Part shown: in pieces, positions 17,275-24,597 of the stretch
Layout: each line of letters opens with the position of its first letter
Numbering within the stretch: position 1 is the stretch's first letter
Origin: Thiobacillus denitrificans DSM 12475
Lineage (GTDB): Bacteria; Pseudomonadota; Gammaproteobacteria; Burkholderiales; Thiobacillaceae
DNA: 64,000 nt
Direction: 5' to 3'
Assembly: GCF_000376425.1 (NCBI RefSeq)
Contig: NZ_AQWL01000008.1
Location: 62,001-126,000, forward strand
The notes under the pieces: generated by a model
What the model was told of the DNA's origin: nothing
Databases searched by the model: none
What the model saw: only the letters and a program-made list of their open reading frames with translations
Translations under genes and position numbers: made by a program

Positions 17275-17496
17275 ATGATGCCGCTGCTCTTCGTTTTGAT
17301 CGCGCAGGGCAGCGTACCTGGCGACAACCTCAACGACGACGTCGGTGGCAAGCCAGTCGCACTGCATGGCCCGCACGTGCTGATCGGCACAGGCGCGGTA
17401 AGCCTGCTTGGTGGCACGGCGAATGTTTCCTTCACCAACAATATCAGCGCCGACGCCACCATCGAGATGCCGCTTGGAGGTAACGCGACGCGGTAA
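17275..17496 (+). CDS. Possible small protein upstream of the sheath gene
   Basis: This is a 73-residue open frame with a double start codon and a weak Shine-Dalgarno sequence. It has a hydrophobic N-terminus (MMPLLFVLIAQGSVPG) and a glycine/alanine-rich C-terminal half (HVLIGTGAVSLLGGTANVSF). I recognise no family. It lies 43 bases before the sheath gene in the same direction. It could be a first, small member of the injection-system operon or merely a chance frame in the leader. Reading the opposite strand gives an equally long frame, which lowers confidence. Confidence 0.3.
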   Translation: MMPLLFVLIAQGSVPGDNLNDDVGGKPVALHGPHVLIGTGAVSLLGGTANVSFTNNISADATIEMPLGGNATR

Positions 17497-17539
17497 GTCC
17501 GTGCGCTGAAAATGACCCGTACTCTCAAGGAGAAGCAAC

Positions 17540-19123
17540 ATGCCGGTTACCTTGTCCTACCCTGGCGTCTACATTGAAGAAGTGCCCAGTGGCGTGCGCA
17601 CTATCACCGGTGTGTCAACTTCCATCACCGCCTTCATCGGGCGAGCGCTGCGCGGCCCGGTGAATGATCCGGTGCGCGTGCAGAGCTTCGGTGAATTCGA
17701 GCGGCGCTTTGGCGGGCTGTGGCGCGATAGCACCCTGAGCTACGCGGTGCAGCAGTTCTTCCAGAACGGCGGCACCGATGCAATCGTCGTACGCGTGCAC
17801 AACGGCGCAGCCGCCGCCACCCTCACCCTGGCGGTGGGCGTCCAGCTGGTCGCGGCCAATCCCGGAAAATGGGGTGAAAAGCTGCGGGTTCGGGTCGATC
17901 ACAACACCCGCCCTCATCTTCCTATCGATCCGGCCAACAGTCTCTTCAATCTCGCGGTGCGCGACACCGCCACCGGGGTGACCGAGCGCTTTCTCAATCT
18001 CTCGACCGATCCCAATAACGCACGCTTCGTCACGCGGGTGTTGGAGCAGGAATCCAACCTGGTGCGCATCGTCACGCCGCCAGGCACGGTGCCTGCGCTG
18101 CGCCCCGCCGCCAACGGCAACCCGCCCGCCGGCGCCGATCCGCTGCTGGACAATGCCTCCTCCACTCCTTTCGCGGCGACTGGCAACGAAGGCGCCGCCA
18201 TTACCGACAATCAGATATCGCTGGCATCGCTGGAAGCTCCCAAACATGGGCTATGGGCGCTGGAGAAGGCGGACTTGTTCAACCTGCTGTGCGTACCGCC
18301 GCTGACCCGCGAAGCCGGCGGCGACGTGAACTCGCAAACCCGCAGCGCTGCCGCCAAATATTGCCAGCAGCGCCGCGCAATGTATGTCGTCGATCCCCTG
18401 ATGGCCTGGGACGAGCATTCCGATTTCACCGGCGCCAGTGGCCTGGAAAGCGCAGGCTGGGGTCTGGCCCGCAGCGAGAATGCGGCACTGTTTTTTCCCT
18501 ATCTGCGCCAGCCCGATCCCTTGCAGGAGAATCGTCTGGCCGACTTCGCCCCCTGCGGCGCAGTCGCCGGAGTCATGGCGCGCACCGACAGTCAGCGCGG
18601 CGTATGGAAAGCCCCCGCCGGCAACGATGCCACGCTTAACGGCGTGGCCGAACTCGCTGTGAAGCTGACTGATGGCGAGAATGGCCAGCTCAATCCGCTT
18701 GCGGTTAACTGCCTGCGCGCCTTCCCCGTCACCGGTCGCGTGGTATGGGGTTCGCGCACGCTGCGCGGCGCGGATCAACTCGCTTCGGAATGGAAATATT
18801 TACCGGTGCGCCGTCTCGCTCTATTCCTCGAGGAAAGCCTGTTCCGCGGCTCGCAGTGGGTGGTGTTCGAGCCGAACGACGAACCGCTGTGGGCGCAAAT
18901 CCGCCTCAACGTCGGCGCCTTCATGCAGGGCCTGTTTCGCCAGGGCGCCTTCCAGGGCAGCAGCCCGCGCGATGCCTACTTCGTCAAATGCGACAAGGAG
19001 ACGACCACCCAAAACGACATCAACCAGGGCGTCGTCAACATCGTTGTGGGCTTCGCCCCGCTCAAGCCAGCCGAATTCGTGGTGATCAAGATTCAGCAGA
19101 TCGCCGGCCAGATTCAAGTTTAA
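17540..19123 (+). CDS. eCIS contractile tail sheath protein
   Basis: This 527-residue phage-tail-sheath-family protein would form the contractile outer tube. The N-terminus is diagnostic: MPVTLSYPGVYIEEVPSGVR, then TSITAFIGRALRGPVNDPV and LSYAVQQFFQNGGTDAIVVRV. The conserved C-terminal domain (about 400-527) has NCLRAFPVTGRVVWGSRTL, YLPVRRLALFLEESLFRGSQW, FEPNDEPLWAQIRLNV and ending DINQGVVNIVVGFAPLKPAEFVV. An AAGGAG sequence precedes the start. Only one sheath gene is present, unlike Afp and PVC clusters with several. It opens the 19-gene operon; the tube gene starts 10 bases downstream. Confidence 0.95.
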   Translation: MPVTLSYPGVYIEEVPSGVRTITGVSTSITAFIGRALRGPVNDPVRVQSFGEFERRFGGLWRDSTLSYAVQQFFQNGGTDAIVVRVHNGAAAATLTLAVGVQLVAANPGKWGEKLRVRVDHNTRPHLPIDPANSLFNLAVRDTATGVTERFLNLSTDPNNARFVTRVLEQESNLVRIVTPPGTVPALRPAANGNPPAGADPLLDNASSTPFAATGNEGAAITDNQISLASLEAPKHGLWALEKADLFNLLCVPPLTREAGGDVNSQTRSAAAKYCQQRRAMYVVDPLMAWDEHSDFTGASGLESAGWGLARSENAALFFPYLRQPDPLQENRLADFAPCGAVAGVMARTDSQRGVWKAPAGNDATLNGVAELAVKLTDGENGQLNPLAVNCLRAFPVTGRVVWGSRTLRGADQLASEWKYLPVRRLALFLEESLFRGSQWVVFEPNDEPLWAQIRLNVGAFMQGLFRQGAFQGSSPRDAYFVKCDKETTTQNDINQGVVNIVVGFAPLKPAEFVVIKIQQIAGQIQV

Positions 19124-19133
19124 GGAGTACCCC

Positions 19134-19658
19134 ATGGCACAGTTCACAGTCAATCCGCGGCGTTTCGACCCTTACAAAAACTTCAAATTCCGCATCAAAT
19201 GGGATGGCCGTTATGTCGCAGGTATCTCCAAGGTCGGCGCACTCAAACGCAGTACCGAGGTCGTCGAGCATCGCGAAGGCGGCGATCCGTCCAGCTCGCG
19301 CAAATCGCCAGGACGCACCAAATACGACGCCATCACGCTGGATCGCGGCGTCACGCACGACACCGAATTCGAGAAGTGGGCCAACAAGGTGTGGAACTAC
19401 GGTTCCGGCTTGGGCAGCGAAGTTTCGCTAAAGGATTTCCGCAAGGACCTTATTCTTGAAATCTATAACGAGGCCGGCCAGCTGGTCCTGGCGTACAAGC
19501 TGTACCGCTGCTGGGTATCGGAATTTCAGGCACTGCCGGATCTCGACGCCAACGCCAACGCCGTGGCCATCCAGCATATCAAGCTTGAAAACGAGGGCTG
19601 GGAGCGCGACTACGAAGTAACCGAGCCCAGCGAGCCGAGCTTCACGGAACCTGCTTAG
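19134..19658 (+). CDS. eCIS inner tube protein (gp19-like)
   Basis: This 174-residue T4 gp19-type tail tube protein would stack as hexamers inside the sheath. Family signatures are MAQFTVNPRRFDPYKNFKFRIKW, GRYVAGISKVGALKRSTEVVEHREGGD (a very conserved loop in injection-system tubes), YDAITLDRGVTHDTEFEKWANKVW and FRKDLILEIYNEAGQLVLAYKLYRCW. AAGGAG precedes the start, ten bases after the sheath stop. The next gene begins eight bases downstream. It is clearly the main tube subunit; a second, divergent tube-like protein is encoded at 27793. Confidence 0.95.
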   Translation: MAQFTVNPRRFDPYKNFKFRIKWDGRYVAGISKVGALKRSTEVVEHREGGDPSSSRKSPGRTKYDAITLDRGVTHDTEFEKWANKVWNYGSGLGSEVSLKDFRKDLILEIYNEAGQLVLAYKLYRCWVSEFQALPDLDANANAVAIQHIKLENEGWERDYEVTEPSEPSFTEPA

Positions 19659-19666
19659 GGTAAGCC

Positions 19667-20395
19667 ATGCGATCACTCAGTGACGCCGACATCCTTGCAG
19701 TATGGGAGTCCGCCCACCGTTACCATCCTGTCGATCAAGCGATCGCATTGTTGATGACATCAGAGCCGGGGCTTTCCCGAGACGAGCTGGCATCGCTGCC
19801 ACTGGGCCGGCGCGACGCGCGGCTGCTGGACTTGCGCCTGGCCACCTTTGGCGACACTTTGAATAGTCGCGGCACCTGCCCGCAATGCAATGAGGCGGTG
19901 GAGTTCGAGATTTCCTGCAGCACGCTGCGAGCGCCGGACGCGGAAGTCTACGAACACACGCTCGATGCCGAGGGTTACCAACTGCGCATGCGCCCGCTCA
20001 CCAGTTTTGATCTCGCCGCGGCGGCGGGTGCCGCCGACGTCGCCGAGGCGCACCGTTTATTGCTTCAACGGTGCGTGGTCGAGGCACGTCGCAATGATGC
20101 GTTTGTGAGTGCCGGCGAGTTGCCGGAAGCGATAAGTGCTGCGGTCGCGCAGGCAGCGCTCATGACCGATCCGCAAGCGGAACTACTGATCGAACTGGCA
20201 TGTCCCGCCTGCGAACACCGCTGGCAGGCGACACTGGATATCGCACACATCCTGTGGAAGGAAGTGGATGCGCGTGCGCAACGGCTGTTGATGGAAGTGC
20301 ATCAACTGGCATGCGCCTACGGCTGGCGCGAGGCCGACATCCTCGGCATGAGCCCGGTGCGCCGCAACGCCTATCTGCAAAGGGTGGCGGCATGA
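19667..20395 (+). CDS. eCIS baseplate-associated protein with four-Cys zinc site (T4_baseplate-like)
   Basis: This 242-residue protein resembles the T4-type baseplate hub assembly/chaperone family commonly present between tube and cap genes in injection-system clusters. It has two cysteine pairs: CPQC at 71-74 and CPAC at 179-182, which probably come together to bind zinc. The N-terminus (LSDADILAVWESAHRYHPVDQAIALL) and C-terminus (LMEVHQLACAYGWREADILGMSPVRRNAYLQ) are the family's most recognisable parts. Its stop overlaps the next start by four bases. The exact role (baseplate assembly or chaperone) is inferred from position. Confidence 0.75.
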   Translation: MRSLSDADILAVWESAHRYHPVDQAIALLMTSEPGLSRDELASLPLGRRDARLLDLRLATFGDTLNSRGTCPQCNEAVEFEISCSTLRAPDAEVYEHTLDAEGYQLRMRPLTSFDLAAAAGAADVAEAHRLLLQRCVVEARRNDAFVSAGELPEAISAAVAQAALMTDPQAELLIELACPACEHRWQATLDIAHILWKEVDARAQRLLMEVHQLACAYGWREADILGMSPVRRNAYLQRVAA

Positions 20396-21087
20396 ATGAC
20401 TTTCTCACCCGATTGGCGCAGCGCAGCATGGGTGAAGCACCGTTGATTGCGCCGCGGCTGCCGAGCTTGTTCGCGCCGGCCGAAGAGTCTTCGACCGGCA
20501 ACAGCGCCGACATGATGGCTGTCGCTGACCCAGCGCAGAACGCCACGCCCGCCTCGCTCCCAATACAGCCATGCACGACCGCGCGCGTCGACCCTCCCGC
20601 CGGAAAACCACGCACCTCCGTTTACCCGCCACAACGCCCCCTTCCACCGGAAGCATCGCCTACGGTGCACACCGACAGCGCGCCACCGCGGGTTGAAGCG
20701 ATGCTCGTCCCGGTCGTCGAAACGACACCAGAGAATTCCCGGATGCCACCGCCGCTGCTTGCTCCTGTCGCTCCCCGCCCTGCCGCGTCACTAAAGCCAC
20801 CGATCGCATCGCGAAAACAGGATATGCCTGCCGCCGCGCCGGAGCCTTGGTTGCCGCTGTTGCCGCAACGTAAAGCGGAATCCGTCGCGCCATTTCCTGT
20901 CGCCGCTGACACCCCCAAGCCTGGGGACGTGGGCACGCCTGACGCACCCACGGTGCACATTACCATCGGCCGCGTCGAAGTCAGGGCGAACATCGCCCCC
21001 CCCCCGGCCACGCAGCGCCCGCGCCCGGCGAGCCAACCCACGCTATCCCTGGGCGACTATCTCAAACGCGGAACAGGCGCATCATGA
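20392..21087 (+). CDS. eCIS proline-rich linker protein
   Basis: This is a 231-residue low-complexity protein. A short helix starts it (MNDFLTRLAQRSMGEAPLIAPRLPSLF), about 150 Pro/Ala-rich residues follow, and it ends with an ordered motif VHITIGRVEVRANI and LSLGDYLKRG. Similar proteins with this helix-linker-'IGRVEVRA' layout recur in injection-system operons at the same position, but no function is established. The gene contains a run of ten C (20996-21005) near its 3' end. It overlaps its neighbours on both sides by four bases. The start at 20392 is fixed by the ATGA overlap. Confidence 0.7.
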   Translation: MNDFLTRLAQRSMGEAPLIAPRLPSLFAPAEESSTGNSADMMAVADPAQNATPASLPIQPCTTARVDPPAGKPRTSVYPPQRPLPPEASPTVHTDSAPPRVEAMLVPVVETTPENSRMPPPLLAPVAPRPAASLKPPIASRKQDMPAAAPEPWLPLLPQRKAESVAPFPVAADTPKPGDVGTPDAPTVHITIGRVEVRANIAPPPATQRPRPASQPTLSLGDYLKRGTGAS

Positions 21088-22406
21088 GCAGCCCGCTGGC
21101 CATCGCCGCCGTCACCGCTGTGTTGCGCGATCTGCTCAACAACGGCCTCATCGACCACAACATAACCGGGTCGCTGGGCAGCAATGTGGATGTCACGGCT
21201 GTGCCCCCCGACACCATCGCGGTAGATGTTGCCAACGGGCGCACGCAGCTCAATCTGTTCATGCATCAGGTGACGCCCAACACCGGGTGGCGCAACGAAG
21301 GCTTGCCGTCGCGCGATGGACGCGGCACGCGCCTGACCAATCCACCGCTGGCCCTGGACCTGCATTACCTGCTCACCGCCTACGGCGCGGCGGAACTGCA
21401 CGGCGAAATCCTGCTGGGTTATGCGATGCATCTATTGCATGAGGCGCCGGTTCTGGACCGGCAGGCCATACGCACGGCGCTCAGTGGCGGCACCGTCCCC
21501 GGCGCCATCCTGCCGCCCGCTTTTCAGGCGCTCTCCGCCGCCGACCTCGCCGATCAGGTCGAACAGATCAAGATCACGCCGATGACCATGAGCACTGAAG
21601 AAATGTCCAAGCTGTGGTCAGCCCTGCAGGCACATTACCGACCCACCGCCGCCTATCATGTGTCGGTGGTATTGATCGAGGCGCAACGTGCGACGCGCTC
21701 CGCGCTGCCGGTACTGACGCGTGGGCAGGTCGACCCCGCCAGCGGACGCGAGCGCGGCGTGATGGCGGGTGCCAGCCTGATTCCGCCCTACCCCATGCTC
21801 ACCGCCATCGAACCGCCCAATCAGCAACTGGCGGCCCGGCTCGGCGATACCTTCACCCTGCGCGGCCACAATCTGGAGGGCACCGGCGTGGTGGCGCGTT
21901 TCGAACACCCGCGTCTTGCCAACCCGATCGACATCAGCGTGGGCACCAACGCCAACGGCGAGGCCCTGAGCATCGCCCTGCCCAACAACGCCGCTGCGCA
22001 ACTCGCCTGGCCGCCGGGAGCGTGGAACGTCACCCTGCTGCTGCAGCGCCCGGGCGAGACGGAAGTTCGCAGCACCAATACGCTGCCACTGCTTCTGGCG
22101 CCGCGTATCGATATCGCTTCCTCCACGGCCGTGCGCGATGCCGCCAGCGGCGAGGTCACGCTGACACTGGTGTTCACCCCGCAAGTCAGACCGGGACAAA
22201 AAGTCAGTCTCAATGGCGGCGGTCGAGAGGCCTCGCCGGACAACTTCATCGCACAAACCGGCAGCCTGGCCTTCCCGTTCCCCGAACTCGCCTCTGGAGC
22301 GCAATGGCTGCGCTTGCGTGTTGACGGTGCAGACAGCCTGCTGGTGAATCGAGCCGTTACGCCGCCGCAATTCGATACGACACAACGCATGAGCATCCCG
22401 GCATGA
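21084..22406 (+). CDS. eCIS tail cap/terminator, DUF4255 (Pvc16-like) with C-terminal Ig-like extension
   Basis: This 440-residue protein begins with a Pvc16/Afp16 N-terminal domain (DUF4255, about residues 5-200): LAIAAVTAVLRDLLNNGLID, VDVTAVPPDTI, NLFMHQVTPNTGWRNEGLPSRD and LALDLHYLLTAYGAAELHGEILLGYAMHLLHE. In the related systems this protein caps the distal end of the sheath-tube and stops its growth. Residues from about 235 onward form two IPT/TIG-like beta modules (MLTAIEPPNQQLAARLGDTFTLRGHNL, VTLTLVFTPQVRPGQKVSL), which could protrude from the cap. It has four-base overlaps with both neighbours. Confidence 0.85.
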   Translation: MSSPLAIAAVTAVLRDLLNNGLIDHNITGSLGSNVDVTAVPPDTIAVDVANGRTQLNLFMHQVTPNTGWRNEGLPSRDGRGTRLTNPPLALDLHYLLTAYGAAELHGEILLGYAMHLLHEAPVLDRQAIRTALSGGTVPGAILPPAFQALSAADLADQVEQIKITPMTMSTEEMSKLWSALQAHYRPTAAYHVSVVLIEAQRATRSALPVLTRGQVDPASGRERGVMAGASLIPPYPMLTAIEPPNQQLAARLGDTFTLRGHNLEGTGVVARFEHPRLANPIDISVGTNANGEALSIALPNNAAAQLAWPPGAWNVTLLLQRPGETEVRSTNTLPLLLAPRIDIASSTAVRDAASGEVTLTLVFTPQVRPGQKVSLNGGGREASPDNFIAQTGSLAFPFPELASGAQWLRLRVDGADSLLVNRAVTPPQFDTTQRMSIPA

Positions 22407-24310
22407 GCTCACATGACGACAATCAATGGATCGAGACCAACCGGCGTGCCCTGAACGGCGAACTCGCGTGGTTGCAGCAACTGCTGGAGAATGCGCTCGA
22501 CCGCGACACGGCGATCGCAGTTGAAAAGCCCGCCGACACTTCGCGTGTCCTCGATTTTCTGAGCGAACAATTCCAGCTCTCGGCCTTTGAACGCACGTTG
22601 CTGCTGCTCTGTGCAGGTATGGAACTGGAAGCGAACATCGCTCAACTCTGCGGTGCGAATCAAGATGACACCCACGTCGGGCATCTCACCTTCGGCCTGG
22701 CGCTCGCGGTGTTGCCCGAAGCCCACTGGAGTGCCTGCTCGCCCCAGGCGCCTTTGCGTTACTGGCATTTGATCAATTTCGGCAACAGCCCCCGACTCAC
22801 CACCGCGCGTCTGTCTATCGACGAGCGCATCCTCCACTATCTGCTCGGTGTTCCCGCGCAGGACGCACGGCTGGACGGGCTGCTGCGCGATCTTCCGCAG
22901 GTGCTGCTGCCCCCCTCGCAACGGCAACAAGCGGAGCACCTGCTTCACGCCTGGCGCGATGCGCAAGGCCGGCTTCCCCTTCTCGGCTTGTACGGCCAGG
23001 ACCCCAGTGGCATACGCGCCGTGGCGGAGCACGTCTGCGGCACGCTGGCTCTGCATCCATTGTGCCTGCGCGCAAACGACATCCCATCCGGCGCTGGTGA
23101 ACGCGCACTGCTGGCGCAGTTGCTCACGCGCGAATGTTTGCTCATGCGTGGCGCCCTGACCATCGAAACGGATGACCAGTGTGGAACGCAGCTTGCCCCG
23201 CTGCTCGACCAGCTTGACTGTCCCGTGATCCTGCTCGGCAAGCCGTCGGCGACCATGCAGCAGCGTTGCATCCTGATGGAGATACGCAAACCGCTGGCAG
23301 TGGAGCAACGCGACCTGTGGCGCGGCGTATTGGCGGATGTCGAGGGAATAGACGATACGGTACTGCTGCCCATCACGGCGCATTTCGATTTTTCTGCCGA
23401 GGATATCGCTGCCGCAGCGGAGGAGACGCGCTCTGAAATGAAAAACGGCGCATTACCCCAGATTCTCTGGCAAATTTGCCGCCGCCGCGCCCGCGGCGAA
23501 CTGGAACGACTGGCACAGCGCATTACGCCTCGCGCCACATGGAACGACCTGATTCTGCCCGCACCGCAACGCGCCATCCTGAACGACACCGTGCGCCAGG
23601 TACGCCACCGCACCACGGTGTATGAACAGTGGGGATTCGCCGGCAAGAGCGAACGCGGCCTCGGCATCAGCGCGTTGTTTGCCGGCGAGAGCGGCACCGG
23701 CAAGACACTGGCAGCGGAGGTATTGGCGGGCGAACTGGGCCTCGACCTCTACCGCATCGATCTGTCCGCAGTGGTGAGCAAATACATCGGCGAGACCGAA
23801 AAGAATCTTGAACAACTCTTTGCCGCGGCGGAGACCAGCGGCGCAGTGCTTCTGTTCGATGAAGCGGACGCGTTGTTCGGCAAACGCAGCGAGGTCAAGG
23901 ACAGCCATGACCGTTACGCCAACATCGAACTCGCCTATCTGCTGCAGCGCATGGAGTCCTACCGCGGGCTATCGATACTGACCACCAATCTGAAGTCGTC
24001 GCTCGACGCGGCCTTTCTGCGGCGCATCCGCTTCGTGGTGCAGTTCCCGTTTCCCGACGTGTCGCAACGTACCGAGATCTGGCGGCGCATTTTTCCCGAG
24101 GCCCTGCCGCACGATGAACTCAAGCTCGATCAACTGGCGCGCCTGCACGTCTCCGGCGGCAACATCCGCAACATCGCGATGAACGCCGCCTTCTTCGCCG
24201 CCGAGGATGGCACGCCTTTGTCCATGGCCCACCTCGCCCGCGCCGCGCGTACCGAATATTCGAAACTGGAAAAGCCGATCAATGAGGCGGAGATCGGAGG
24301 CTGGCGATGA
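22403..24310 (+). CDS. eCIS AAA+ ATPase (Pvc15/Afp15-like)
   Basis: This 635-residue protein is the ATPase conserved in extracellular injection systems, thought to help assembly or cargo loading. The C-terminal AAA+ module is complete: Walker A GESGTGKT at 428-435, Walker B LLFDEADALFGKRSE with Asp486-Glu487, sensor-1 ILTTN, arginine finger region AAFLRRIRFVVQFPFPD and sensor-2 SGGNIRNIAMNAAF. The N-terminal part has a second, degenerate P-loop at 198-205 (GQDPSGIR, lacking the Lys), preceded by a helical region. It overlaps the cap gene and the 96-residue gene by four bases each. Confidence 0.93.
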   Translation: MSSHDDNQWIETNRRALNGELAWLQQLLENALDRDTAIAVEKPADTSRVLDFLSEQFQLSAFERTLLLLCAGMELEANIAQLCGANQDDTHVGHLTFGLALAVLPEAHWSACSPQAPLRYWHLINFGNSPRLTTARLSIDERILHYLLGVPAQDARLDGLLRDLPQVLLPPSQRQQAEHLLHAWRDAQGRLPLLGLYGQDPSGIRAVAEHVCGTLALHPLCLRANDIPSGAGERALLAQLLTRECLLMRGALTIETDDQCGTQLAPLLDQLDCPVILLGKPSATMQQRCILMEIRKPLAVEQRDLWRGVLADVEGIDDTVLLPITAHFDFSAEDIAAAAEETRSEMKNGALPQILWQICRRRARGELERLAQRITPRATWNDLILPAPQRAILNDTVRQVRHRTTVYEQWGFAGKSERGLGISALFAGESGTGKTLAAEVLAGELGLDLYRIDLSAVVSKYIGETEKNLEQLFAAAETSGAVLLFDEADALFGKRSEVKDSHDRYANIELAYLLQRMESYRGLSILTTNLKSSLDAAFLRRIRFVVQFPFPDVSQRTEIWRRIFPEALPHDELKLDQLARLHVSGGNIRNIAMNAAFFAAEDGTPLSMAHLARAARTEYSKLEKPINEAEIGGWR

Positions 24311-24597
24311 ACACGATGCCAAAACCGGGCGCCATTCATCTGCACATCGACAACCTGGTGCTGCGCGGCTTCACCCAGGTAAACGAGGCAGCGTTGAGCG
24401 CCGCCCTGCATGAGGCGCTGAGCCGCGAATTGTGCGCGGCGCCTGCTTTGCGTGACGCCAGCCTGCACACTGCTCGTGCCAGCATTACGCTGCCTGCGCA
24501 CTATAACGCGCACACTTTGGGCAGTGCACTGGCGCAGTCACTCAGCGGAATCGCCTGCTCAGGCACGGCAGAAACTCACGGGCCTCGTCATGGCTGA
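24307..24597 (+). CDS. Small conserved eCIS-associated protein
   Basis: This is a 96-residue protein of unknown function. The start MNTMPKPGAIHLHIDNLVLRG is the most recognisable part: 'IHLHID.LVLRGF' strings occur in small proteins that sit between the ATPase and cargo genes in injection-system clusters. A helical region follows (AALSAALHEALSRELCAAP). It overlaps the ATPase gene by four bases and the DUF4157 gene by eight bases, so its expression is tied to both. The position suggests an adaptor or loading role; that is inference. Confidence 0.65.
   Translation: MNTMPKPGAIHLHIDNLVLRGFTQVNEAALSAALHEALSRELCAAPALRDASLHTARASITLPAHYNAHTLGSALAQSLSGIACSGTAETHGPRHG

Noticed and set aside
24452-24589. 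Longer N-terminus for the DUF4157 protein
   Set aside because: The extra 46 codons lie wholly inside the preceding small gene in another frame; the start at 24590 gives the usual eCIS-core beginning soon after.
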